Source of the DNA: Oryzias latipes
Taxonomy: Eukaryota; Chordata; Actinopteri; Beloniformes; Adrianichthyidae
Length of the DNA: 64,000 nucleotides
Assembly (NCBI RefSeq): GCF_002234675.1
Contig: NC_019864.2
Location: 23,314,582-23,378,581, forward strand
Reading direction: 5' to 3'
Shown here: positions 12,925-25,500 of the stretch, piece after piece
Numbering within the stretch: position 1 is the first letter of the stretch
How the letters are laid out: the number at the start of each line of letters is the position of its first letter
Made by a program: the position numbers and the translations under genes
Notes under the pieces: generated by a model
Seen by the model: the letters and a program-made list of their open reading frames with translations, nothing else
Databases searched by the model: none
Told to the model about the DNA's origin: nothing

Positions 12925-13204
12925 TTACGCGTAAATGAAAACCCATCATTTTGTCATATCAAAATTAAATGAAAATATGCTGATCATATCAAGAAGTGAC
13001 AAGCCATGTGATTACGACATCAGACCCATGTACAGGATCCTATCTTGAGTTTATATCTGACATGTTAGATCCACTTTGCTCCTTTTTTTGTTCTGATTTT
13101 GACGCAATGTAAATGCAAAACTCGCTTTTGCTATTCTCAGTGGAATATATCCTTACATAAAAAAAGTTTTTTTTTTTTTAAAGTTTTCTTCAGGAATGTT
13201 TGAA

Positions 13205-13460
13205 ATCGTTAAAGACCCACTCAGATTGAAATTGTGTTTTTTACATTGATTTTTTTTCTAATAGAGGACTTATATTAAGAAAATTAAGCTTAAAATTGAA
13301 TTTCAGATTACTTCATTGTTCAAATTATTGTGAATCGGGAGCAGACAAAAAAATGCTGTTGGAATAAGATCTTCTTTGGGACGTAGAAACACGCTTCCCC
13401 AATAGTCCTGCCCACAACTCGGAGATGAATTGCTGATGAACTCCTGCTGTTCTGCAGAAA
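13205..13460 (-). repeat. Dispersed repeat fragment (acidic-frame repeat family)
   Basis: The stretch including AGGAGCAGACAAAAAA-like and CCCACAACTCGGAGATGAA-like phrases matches, on the opposite strand, sequence near 34.22-34.29 kb. It also matches the stretch near 50.75-50.96 kb. It therefore represents one end of the dispersed repeat whose other part carries a short acidic reading frame. Confidence 0.5.
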
Positions 13461-15893
13461 CTATATCCTAGAAAACGACAGGTTTTTGGAATTTGGCTAA
13501 AAACAGCAACATCATAACTAAAAGGTAGATCAATGGTCTTGAAAATAGATCAAAAAGGGATTGGAGTAGGACTTTAAACAAAAGCGAGGTTGTAAAAAGA
13601 GTAGCTCCGTTTATTAATAGACTTTCTGTTGAAGGAATCAGCAGCACGTTTTGCATCACATCTGCTTTTGATTAGCAGATTAGGAATGAATGTTCTTAAC
13701 CTTTTTGAGAAAAGTAAACACTCTGCAGACACACGGTTGGTTGAGTTTATCCATTTTAATAAATAATTACAGAAAAATAGGTTCCTCGAAAGGCGTGGTC
13801 CTAGTTTAAATGCGGGTCAGCAGACAGTGAGGGGGGACGAGCTACAACCACACAGGAACTCATTCTTTTATTTCTCTTTTGCTCATAATATAAGCTCCAG
13901 GCGGATGATCCACGCGTCATAACCAGATTTGACGCCACAGCCTGTCCCGATTTAAGCAGGTTGCCACCCACTGTGCAGACTGGTCCTTCTGTTACTTTAC
14001 AAAAGGAAAACAGAGCTAATGTTTGGAGAAAAAACAAGGATACTTCATGAGGGAGACTGCTGGCTACAGTTAATACTGTGCTGTTCATCACACAAGAGCA
14101 ACAACTGTTCCATCAGAACACGTGCATGTATACTGCCACAAACTACATGCAACATTGCACATCTGGTCTGAGAATCAATATCTTAACAGTGTTATAAAAG
14201 AACAAGACTCGAGATCCTCACACCTCAAAATAGAAACAGCTATGGTCAGATATGAAATGTTTGTACTGAAAACAGACTGTGGGAGGCCCGCATCCCAGTT
14301 ATTGACCCCATCAACCATTAAATTAAGAGCCGTCAGAGCATACTTGATTCATGGCTGTGAAATGTACAGCAATATCAGAGCTTACATCATAAAAACATTT
14401 ATTTTTAAGAGCTAGCTTCTATTAAAAGCTTTCAAACCAGTGACGAGCAAGTTGTGCAAAAGAAGAACAAGTGCTACCCTGCAGCTGCACATAAAACAGT
14501 CTTAAATAAGATCTTCACACCTATTAAAGTGTTTGCATTTGCAACACACAGGACTGACGTTTAGATCAACACTAAAATGACCACAAAAAAGAAGTCTCAA
14601 TAAAAAATTAGGATGAAAAGTTTGGTGGAAAAGGTGTGGAAAGTTACGTTGACACCGTGCATATGATGCGCTCAACGTGCATTCGTGAGTGCTCATGATG
14701 AAACGCATGCTTAGCCCATGGAGTTCACACTGCAGGAGCAGGGAGGGGCTTCTTCTTTTCTACCGCTTCCTAGCAGCTACAGTTGGAAGAGACGAAGCTG
14801 CAAAATGTCGAAGCTGCACAAATCTTGCTCCAGGCTTTTTCTTTCACAGCTTTATTCCGATTAATGACCGACTTGGTGACATAGAATTCTGGCAATTATT
14901 AATTTCTCTTCCATGATCAATTTTCAAACAATTGGCATTTCTGTGAATTAAGGAGTCGTCATTGATAATCTCTACCAAATCTGAGTCCCTGATTGGTTAT
15001 AAAGTTTGGTTTCACTTTTAACACAAGTTCAATGGCTGCGCGTTTTGTTCGTGGAGCCCGAGAACGGTCGTAACAACTTGTGTAGCGACGCCCGAATGAC
15101 AGTTTTAAACACAGAAGCCCGAAAAAGACTTCATCAGAATTGGTGGCTTGAGGCAGTGTGAACGTAGCTTTAGACAGCCTTTACAAACCAAGACTTATTT
15201 TGTAAGGATGCAAGCTCTCAAACCGCAGATCATCATCCAAGCTCAGGTGGTGATGATGATGATTTGAGGATGGACCAAATGGAGAAAAACCAAACGCAAA
15301 CATTGTTTAAAAAAGCTTAGAGGAAGAATCTCTGCTGTGGTCACAAACTAAATGAAAGACAGATTCTGTCAGTTGCAGATGCAAAAACTTCAATTTAGTT
15401 GCATTAAAGTAATCCTAAAGCTGTTTCTGTTTCTGTTCTTCGTTCAGGGTCTAATATCAATGATTCTACACCCAAATACAAAAAGGACATTTCCGTTTAT
15501 TTATATTAAGTTCTGTGTTTCACTGAATAAATATATCGGAACATATTTTCTAACAGGCACCTTCAAAAACAAACAGAATTAGCTTATTCCAAAACCACTT
15601 CTTGCAGTCGTCGTCCTCTTGTTACTGAGCTTCCAGGCTCCGGATGGGAAACCGCGTCTGTTCGGGTCGCTCCTGTACACAGCAGCAAATGGTTGACCTT
15701 CAGGTGAGTGTGACCGCTGTGCAGCACGCCATCTTCCACCACAGCAGAGTTTCTTCATGAGCACTGAGTGTTTGTGCGAATGAAGCTGAAGTGGTCCCCC
15801 CCCTCGCCCAGAGGCACTTGCTCATCCCTGCGTTTGGCCTGGCAGCTCCCCGGCCTCCATAGAGCGTGCAGCACAGCAGGCAGCGCTCGCCGC
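13461..15893. other. Non-coding region, probably including snrk 3' UTR
   Basis: Downstream of the snrk stop codon on the minus strand I see no coding exon. Minus-strand AATAAA signals (TTTATT on the plus strand) occur near 15495 and 14400, so the 3' UTR may end in either place. A MITE-like element at 14640-15171 lies inside this stretch. Confidence 0.45.
14640..15171. mobile_element. MITE-like element with imperfect terminal inverted repeats
   Basis: The left end AAAGTTACGTTGACACCGTGC and the right end GCAGTGTGAACGTAGCTTT are roughly inverted copies. They resemble the GGCTACGTTCACACTGC end of the Harbinger-like elements elsewhere in this window. No coding content is seen. Confidence 0.45.
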
Positions 15894-16496
15894 TCAAAGC
15901 ACATGGCAGCAGTTGTACTGCGCTAGCGGCAGGATCTTGGGCTTGTTGTGTGTGGGTATGTTGAAGGCCAGGGCTTTCTCGCACAGAGGGAACTGGAAGA
16001 GTCTTTCACGCAGCTTGACGCTGTGCCGTTTGCCGTGGTCCGCCCTCAAGGCGGACTCATCCCGCGTGTCCAGCACACTCTGCGACTGGGATCTCTCCTT
16101 TAGGAGGTCATCTTGCATACATCCGCCCGATTTGCCGTGCGTTCCATCCGGACTGGCCGAGGACGCAGGGAGGCAGGAGTGGCAGGATGCGGAGTGTGGG
16201 AGAGCGTGAAAAGATTTGTTGGTGTTGTTGTTGGGCTCTTCATCCTGCCCCTCCTCTTCAGCAGAGATGTATGGCTGACTTTGACAGCACGACACGGCAA
16301 AGCTGCGCAGGGACGAAGGCGGGGCTTCGGGAGTCTGACTGAGCGACTCCTCCCCCTGACTGACAGGTTGATCGGAAATCACACATCCGCTGTCTTCATT
16401 TGTGTTTTCCAACCGTAGCTTCTCCTCCTCCTTAACTTGTTCATTGCCTGCTAGTTCCACCGTCTCCTCAGCTTCTCCTTTCACCAGACTCTCTTT

Positions 16497-16532
<36 letters not shown>

Positions 16533-19500
16533 CTCCTCACAGATCAACTGAAGGGCTGGGAGTGTCTTGCTAACAGGAGGCTCCTCGGCTGGTGGAGGTC
16601 GGAGGCTGAAGCTGAGGCTGGGCTGCCACGGTCCCGGGAAAGCCTGCCGAGTCGAGGGCTTGGCAGCGAGGAGGTCCCCACACTCAGGAGCTCCGGGGCA
16701 GGGGGAGCCAGGTGAGAGGGCCCCGGAAAGCCAGTGTGGCGGGGGCTCTGGACTGAGGAGATTGTTATCTAGACCCTCCAGCCACTGATGACCCTCGATC
16801 TCTTCAAGTGAAGCTCGGCGAGAGGGATCCCTCTGCAGCATCCTGGAGATCAGACTGACAGGAAAAGGGTTTATTGGTTGGTAAATGGTGATTCAACACA
16901 GCACAGAGATTTTTGACACCAAAAATGACCCAGTTTGGATCAGATTTAGGCCATTCATAGACCTGAATGTCCAGGAGCATGTTTTTGTCTCTTCCCAAGC
17001 GTGCGTGCATGGTCATGTGAATCAAAGCAAAGTCATGAGGAGTGCGGGTGAGATGTTCCAGGATAACGCGCCCTTTGACTGAGGGCAGTTACTTCTTTAA
17101 AGCTCAGCTGACTTGAAAAGAAAACAAAGGTGTGAAGATGTTTATTGATGGTAGAAATGGGGTATGTGTACGCAGCTTTTTATCCTCTTCAAAGCCTAAA
17201 GCGCTCACAGTCCTATTCCCATACACACTCATGCACTAATGGCAGCACAGCTACCGTAGCCAAGAACATATAGGTGGACAGAGTAGGAATCGATTGTGTG
17301 ACCTTATAATAAGAGGTGGACCGCTCTACCCCTGTGTTACTATTTCCCTGCATCACAGTCATGTAAAAAGGAACTTCAAGGGGACCAATCACCGCAGAGC
17401 AGATCCGCGGTGATTGGTCCTGAAAATGCTTCTTGCATCAGTTTTGATAAATTTCTATTAATCCAGAATATGTAAAGTTTTTTAAACATAATTTTTACCT
17501 GAACTGACAACTAAAAAAATGTATTCATGTTTTTATTTTTTTTTATTTTAAATACTGCAGGCTGAAACCCAATTCTGATTTTTTTCCCCTATGCGACCTG
17601 TATCTGATCTTTTCATGACAGTCTAATGACACAGATCCGATCTTTTCAAATGCGACCCAGGCCACTTGGGTATGTGGTCCTAAATCCGATACGTATCCAA
17701 ATATTTTGAAATGCGACCTCTGTCTGAAAGGCCAGGCCACATGAATCCGACCCGTACGTCATCGATACGCTACAAAGGTCATAATTCTGTGTTGAAGTAG
17801 GCGGGAACGAGAACATAAACATCAACCATGGCGGACGATGCTGCTGAGACCAGTCAGTGGAAGGGAAGCAAGGTCACCGATTTCATATATATTTGGGGTG
17901 ACAGCTCTATTCAGGCCAAACTCGAGGGCTCTTATCGCAACCGGGCGGTTTTTGAAAACATTTCCAGCGAAATGGCCGAGCGTGGTACTGAACCTTCCCC
18001 GTGGTGACTTCTTTTTCCTTTCCGACCGTGGTCAGAAGCGCGGGGGAGACCTTCTCCAGGCCGAAGGCGGATCGTCCTTCAGGGTTCACTTTCACACCAG
18101 ATTCTCCAGAGCGGGTTAATAAAGAGTCAATAGCATTTATTCTAGGGGAAGCCTTCGTCTGTACCCACTGTGGGTACAGACGATCCCGGCTCCAATGCCT
18201 TCTTAAAATGAGAAGATTGTTATTGTGCTGGCTCCTTCGTGAAAATGAATGTAATAACGCAAAAAGAGCTCCGCTGTTGACAACACTGTTGTTGACATCC
18301 ATTGTTAACGTTAGCTACTTCCGCAAACAACGAGTTCACCGTTGAGTACTCTTCTGCGCATGCGGGTCACTTCTGGGTCATTTCACGGTCACACAGGAGA
18401 TCACAAAAGTTCACATTTAATTGGAAATGTGACGAGCCTTGCAAAAAAATCCAATTTTTTCAAAAAAATCGGAATTGAGCATTAAGCCCTGCAGTGTGAA
18501 CGTAGCCTCAGAGCATTAATCTGCTTTCCCATTTTATTTGACGTCAAACTGTGATTCTTTCTCCATTCAGTCCTGGCGCCTGAGTCAACAGAAGGCTAAT
18601 GAAAGCTCATTTAAAGTGAAGAGTCCGTGCTGTTCTTTGCGTAAGTTTACCGTGTGAGCGGAGGAGTTTGGACTTGAGGTGTGAAGAGTAACGGTTAACT
18701 GAGAAGATGGACGAGGTCCTGAGAGTCTGGTTTTGTACACTGATGTAACCCCTTCAAACCCGACGCCTTCTTCAAAGTTAAACAAACACTCTGTCAGACA
18801 CTCGCCTGCTGGTCACAGCTAATAAGCAAATTTTGAGTTTTATTTTTCAACCTTTAAAAAAGAAAAGAAAAAAAAGATGCTTGTGGATTTGCATTGATTT
18901 AAATGAAGACTTGCATTTTCAAACAGTGATAAACCCCTTCAAATCAATGAAGATTTCTCTCTTTTAGTAGTAAAACTACCAAAACTTCAAAGGTCCAACA
19001 AAATCAATTTAAAAATATTCATCACAAAACCCTATTTTTGCTTATTTAATGAGTTTTAGGTAGTAAATTAAACAAACCCCATATGGGTTTTAGGTGAGAA
19101 ATTATTATTTCTGACATCAAAAACTAAGAAACAGATTTTGCTCTACATAACAATAGCATTTTCTTAAAAGGAGATTAACATCTACACTTTTGATTCATTT
19201 TACGGAGAGATCCATTTGAAAACCTGCCTTCTTGAACAATTGTGGTTTGGTACTCACTCTCTGCAGTTGGCAGAAATGTGTTCTGGGACGGAGTAGCGAC
19301 AGTCCAGGATCATGACCAGAGTCTCACTGTCGTTGGTTTCCTGGAAGGGAGGGACTCCACACACCAGCATGTACAGGATGACCCCCAGCGACCAGATATC
19401 TGGAACACACACAAAAGAACACACAAAAAACTCAGTCCTCAGCCCTCCTGTCAGATTTGATGTAAATAGTTCAAAGTAAAGATCCTGTTTTCAGGTTAAC

Positions 19501-22500
19501 GGGGAAAATAAATCTCAAGATCCCGTCGGAAGAAAGGTTTAAATAAGGAAATTTCAGTCAGACAACTCATGCAGTAAATAAGGTTTAATCCATATTTCTT
19601 TTAGTTTGGCAGAATATTTATTCCGTATTTCTTTTAGCGTGCCATAAGGCTCCGTTCAGAGCCATAAAACAAAGGTCTCCATAGAAAACTTTGGGTATTA
19701 AACTACCCCTAACGTAGCTCACAGGTGGAAGCCGGGGAGGGGGGTGAGGTGATGAACACAGAGCTTGCGGAAATGAAAGAAGAGGATTGGACCGCACACC
19801 TGGAACTTAAGTAAGACGCTTAACAAGCGAGTAGATTAGACTGAACCGCCCGCAGGGAGGAGTAACCAGGTAAACGCGCTGTTCGAGTTGCCTGCCAGAA
19901 ATACTCCCAGGGTCGTTCACTAGTTGCGCTTATTTCCAGCTCTAACAACTTGATTTATTAATATTTTATTTTTATTTATTCATATAGCCCAATATTACAA
20001 CAATAGTCGTCTCAATGGGCTACATACTGGTAATGGTATAATAAATATGAAATCATAAAGAACATGAAGGTAGTGGCTAAACTAAACTAAACAGACTAGG
20101 ACAAAGTGGGCATTCTTGCCCTTAGACCCTTCTCAGTAAGGAAAAACTCCTAAAAAATAACGGATTTTGGAAGAAAAAAATAAAAAGAAGAAACCTCAGG
20201 GGTGTTCACATGAAGGGGGGATCCTCTCCCAGGATGGATTTATGTGAACATCAACCAGCAGTTTGAATGGGCTTGGCACTGTTGACCTCTGACACAACAA
20301 GGCACATGCTGACACTTCCCGTTCCCTCCCTTTCCTTCCCCCATGGTCCTCCTCCCCTGCTGTGAGAGGAGGTTCATGGGAACTGAGGACATGTGAGAAT
20401 ACAATGAAAACGGCCTTCAGCCACTGGGCTTCACGCAGCACTGAGCTATTTTGAGAGATCTTCCAGCTGTCGGAGTTATTCCCCAAACACTGGAAACAGG
20501 AACGGCAAACACTGTAGATCTACATCCATGAAGCCCCGTTGCTACTGATGAAAGACAACACCTTTCTGCTCTATTAACTACAATAACCCTGATGACATGT
20601 GAAAAAAAAAGTTACCATTTAAGCTTCACCATGTTTTTCAAATGTAATCATTATTCTTAGGTTGTTCCAGAGTTTCTCTAAAAAGCCTCCAGCGGATCCA
20701 AAACACTGCAGCAACAATTCAAATGAGAAATAACAATTGGAGACCATTTTTCACCAGTGATTGTTTCTCCTCATTTGCTGCCTTTTGAAACAGGAATATA
20801 AAATGGTTATAAATATGTAGCAGACATTGTCCACCTTCTCTCGAAGAGCCCATGTTTTCCCATACAGACCAACTGGTCTCAGTATGAAGGATTCCCAGTT
20901 ATTCCTAGAATTACCAACACTAGAATGGGACACAGTGCCTTAAGCCATCACCTCTTTTCGAGAAGTAACAACATATTCATCACAAAACAACATAATCCCT
21001 CCTTTGAAGAGTGGGACAGTTTTTGATCAGGTTTGAGATCTAGGTTGGTCTGGGCGACCCTGGGAAATGCTGTTAGTTATGCCAAGAGGACCTTGCTGCA
21101 GACGTCAACATCTAGAACCAGATATTGCTTACAAAAAACTCTATTTTAACTGGTGGTCCCAACAGTTACAGTTTTCCACATTTTAAGCTTCAATTTAAGT
21201 TTTTTTTCTATGATTCTCAAGACTTTAGGGTTACGGTAAGTCGCGTCATTTCCTCTTCCAGTTAATGATGACAGCAGCCGGGTCCCTCTCAGTTATTCCG
21301 TTTAGAAATGTAGGTCGCTGAGGGTCATTCTGGGATGTTTTTATTCACCTTCGCACTACTGGTTACTACAGATGGTCAGCCTTACAGTCTTGTTTTTCCA
21401 CAAGTTTTTTTTTTCCCTTCTAGAGGAAATAGTTTCTACATGGATTGAGCCAAAATTACAGCCGAGTGGGATATCACACCAAAAACCCCTCAATTTAATT
21501 GGCTGGTTGCCTGCAGACTATTATTTTGAACTAGAATCCACTTTACTGTGTGCAAGAAACCTGGTTGCTTCTTACTTTAGCATGTAACCTAAGCTGCTGA
21601 TAAACTGATCAAGAAGTGCACAGTCAGCAGGATTTCCATCTGAGTCCGTCAAACTGTTTTTCTCATTTTCCACCAGCATCACACAGGGCAGGTTGGTTTT
21701 GCACCGCAAAAACAAGTCCCTTAGAAAAATTTGCACAGTCTCATTTCTTTTAAATAATCAAAAAAATAATTACCCTGCCATTGGGGCACGAAAATTGGTC
21801 CTACCAAAATGTCTTGTTTTAAGAAAAAGATTCTAGTCGCTAAAACATGTTTTCTCAAACTAAGATTATTGTACCATTAAAAAACCTTTCTGATAAGATT
21901 TTTTTTTCTGCAAGACAGAAAATAAGACTTTTTTTTTTCTTGAAACAAGGTCTTTTTATTTTCTTAAGATCCAGTCTCTTCTGTCCCAGATAGAAACCTG
22001 ACGGGCTAAAGCATCTGCCAAAACAGATGTGACTGTCGAAGGTGCTTACCAAAAAGGAGCCAGCGGTTTAAAGAAACCACTGACTGTGCATAACACTCTT
22101 GATGTTTCAGAAAACCTCAACCTTTCCTGGAAGTGTGTTACAACATTTAAGGTAACTGAATAAAGGATCCTGCATTTGGATAATTCGCTGTGAATCTGGG
22201 TTTTCAAAGTCTCTACGCACGAATTCAATGTTATCTTTATATTATTTCAAATACACCTGGGGGTCATCACTTAAAGACTTGAGGGAAATGATGTGAAACA
22301 GTTATTTACAGAAAATACTCTCCCTAAACTCGTATCTATGAAGTGTAGCTGAAAGCAGTGTGAGTGACAAGCTATAAAAAGAAAAGTTTTGAAGGAAAAG
22401 CAAAAAGCGTTTTGTCTTTTGGACATGAAGGCATCATGAAACTCATTAGAATTAATAGTTTAGGTTACACAAAAGTATTTTAATAGTACTAATATAATGT

Positions 22501-25500
22501 TTTCTTCTTAGAAATACGATTGGAGGCAGTGTTTCACTGGCTTTCTGTCAGCTCCTCTTCTACCAGAGACTTGCACTTGTTCAAAATCTGAGTGACAAAA
22601 CATACAGCTATTGTCCTACATAGGAGTGATGAGGGTCCAAACAAGAACCCTCAGTTCTCACCAAGCGCACACTGCGTGTCATGTCATCAGCTCTAGATTA
22701 TGCAACAGGGAGGAGACGTTTCCCTCACACTGGGGAATGTCACACATTCTCACCACACATTAGCGTCCCGCTAAGGACGGAGATTAACCCAAGATATGCG
22801 AGCGCACAGACACCAACAGAACCTATACACTGGTTATAGATGGGTGGATTCAAATGTCAAATGAGGCCTCGGTGTAAATGCTTTGGCTTAGAGTCAAGCA
22901 GTGATGCAAACAGAGTGAGCGGCGGTGGTTGCATGGCTTCTGTCAGAGGCCACTTCCTTTGCAGTGCACATTTCAAGAACAAGTGCATCATGGATGAACA
23001 GAGCTGGCTTTGTTACAAGACGTCCTCCGAGTTCAGACAAAATATGCAGCCTTTTGCCCACATTTGGAAAGCCAGCACCGTCACCCGGCCATGGCTGGCT
23101 GGCCTCTCATTTTCCATGCACAATCAGGTCATCAGTCGCTGATTATTACACTCAATCATTTGAAGTGAGTTCATTATAAAAACAGACTGATTAATCTTGA
23201 ATCTAATCATTCTGATACCAGATCTGTTTGTTCTGATGAGGCTGGAAAAAAGACTTAGTTCATTACTGGAGATTTTCTTTTATATGACAATTTCCATTTT
23301 TACCATTTTAGGCCAATTTTCCCAAAGACAAAGTTCCAAAAAAAGTATTTTCTGTGTAGTTTGATGATTTTAGAGACTTTGAGGAGCTGTTCAAACTGTA
23401 AACGGATTCATAATCATTCTTCCCCACTTTGATAGCCTCTCTAGACCATCACCGGAATGCAGAAAGCAGAGAAAAAGGAAACCAATTTGGTCAGTAAGAA
23501 CTTTTTTTCTGAAATAAAAATCGTTGCATCTCATTTCCACATTGCGAAATAGCCTTTTTGAGAATAATTAGTTGCTGTTTGGTTATTAGAAGATGTTTGA
23601 TACAGTAGAAGACTGAATCACCACCAGCTCTGTGGAGGTTTTTTTATTGGCTTCAAAGAAATTGAAACTGCTGTTGACAAGATTTTGTGAAGACAGGGGG
23701 GAAATACTTACTTAAAATTGCATTTCTTTTAAATACTTATATATACTACATATAATACTTATATATATATATATGGCGATTGTGGCCACAAGAAGTTAAG
23801 TCATTTGGAGGAAAATTTAGGTGAGGTTGCAAATTATGAACAGTGAGATGGATTTATAATATCTTTCCTGTCCAGCCTTGGATAGAATGGTCAGGGAAAG
23901 CTGATAAGATTTACAACTTAATTTTGGTTTGGTTTTTCATATATGTGATTTTTATCAGGAGGGAACCGCGGGCTGGAGCGAAGCATAGCATCTGGAAATC
24001 CCGCAGCTTTAACAGCTTCTCAGTTGGAGAAAGTTTTGCCAGAAGCAAGCAGCAACCAGACAGAAAGACAGTAGGAAAATTGACACATAGGTGATATGAA
24101 CAACAACAAAAATCTCCACACATCCTATTTACCCACAAGACTTTCCAACTTTTCAAGCATGCTTCTTCAAATTGCTATTTTAGATTTTTTTTTTTCCTGT
24201 TCGTAAATCACGTCACACATCAATTATTACGTCCTCCAAATACTCAACTTGTATGTTAGACCCAATTCCCACCAGACGTTTTAAAGAAATCTTTCCCCTA
24301 ATTGATGATTCCATATTAACGATAATAAATACCTCTCTGGAAACATGTTATGTGCCACAGTCTTTTAGATATGCAGTTGTCAAACCTCTTCTGAAAAAGC
24401 CCAGTTTGGATCCTAGCAACTTGGACAACTATGGATCGATATCAAACCTCCCCTTTATTTCTAAAATCCTAGAAAGAGTTGTAGTTAAGCAGTTTTACTG
24501 CCACCTACAGGACAACAGCCACTTTGAAGACTTTCAGTCGGGGTTTAGACCTCACGACAGCACCGAAACTGCACTAGTTAGAGTCTCTAATGACTTATTA
24601 CTGGCCTCAGAAAAGGGAATACTTTATATCTATCGACCACAGTAGTTTACTCCAAAGGTTAGAGCATGACATAGGGATCAGAGGATCTGCCCTCCAGTGG
24701 TTTGAATCCTATTTATCCGACAGGTACCAGTTTGTTAATGTAAATGGACAGTCCTCTCATTGCACTCGAGTTAGCTACGGAGTCCCACAGGGCTCAGTTT
24801 TAGGACCCCTCCTGTTTATGCTTTATATGCTACCCCTACGATTTAATTTTCATTGTTATGCTGACGATACACAGTTGTATTTATCCATGAAACCTGACCA
24901 TAATGACAATATAGAAAACTGAATGCCTGCATCAGAGACATCAAGACCTGGATGACAATTAATTACCTCCTCTTGAACCCAGAAAAAACTGAGGTCATTA
25001 TACTTGGTCCTAAAAACCTCAGAGATGCTCTGTCTGATCGGATAGTCTCCCTGGATGGCATAAGTATAGCCCCCAATTCCACAGTTTGAAACCTTGGGGG
25101 TTTATTTGACCAGGATTTATCATTTAAGGCTCACATATCTCAGGTGTGTAGAACTGCCTTTTTTCACCTGCGGAATATTGCTAAGATCAGAAATATACTT
25201 TCTAAGAGTGATTCTGAAAAACTCATCCATGCATTTGCTACGTCGAGGCTGGATTAATGTAACTCTTTGTTAGCAGCGTGTCCTAAGAGTTCCTTAAAAA
25301 TTCTCCAGCTTGTTCAGAACGCAGCAGCTAGATTGTCAGCAGGAACTAACAGAAGCGATCACATTACTCCTGTGTTGGTTTCGCTCCATTGGCTCCCAGT
25401 TGATTCCAGAATCAAGTTCAAGATCCTCTTGTTAATCTATAAGGCCTTACATGGAATGGCCCCGTCCTACATTAAGGACCTCATAGTGCTTTACCAACCA

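Noticed and set aside
16113-16418. Plus-strand open frames opposite the last snrk exon
   Set aside because: Shadows of the GC-rich coding exon on the other strand.
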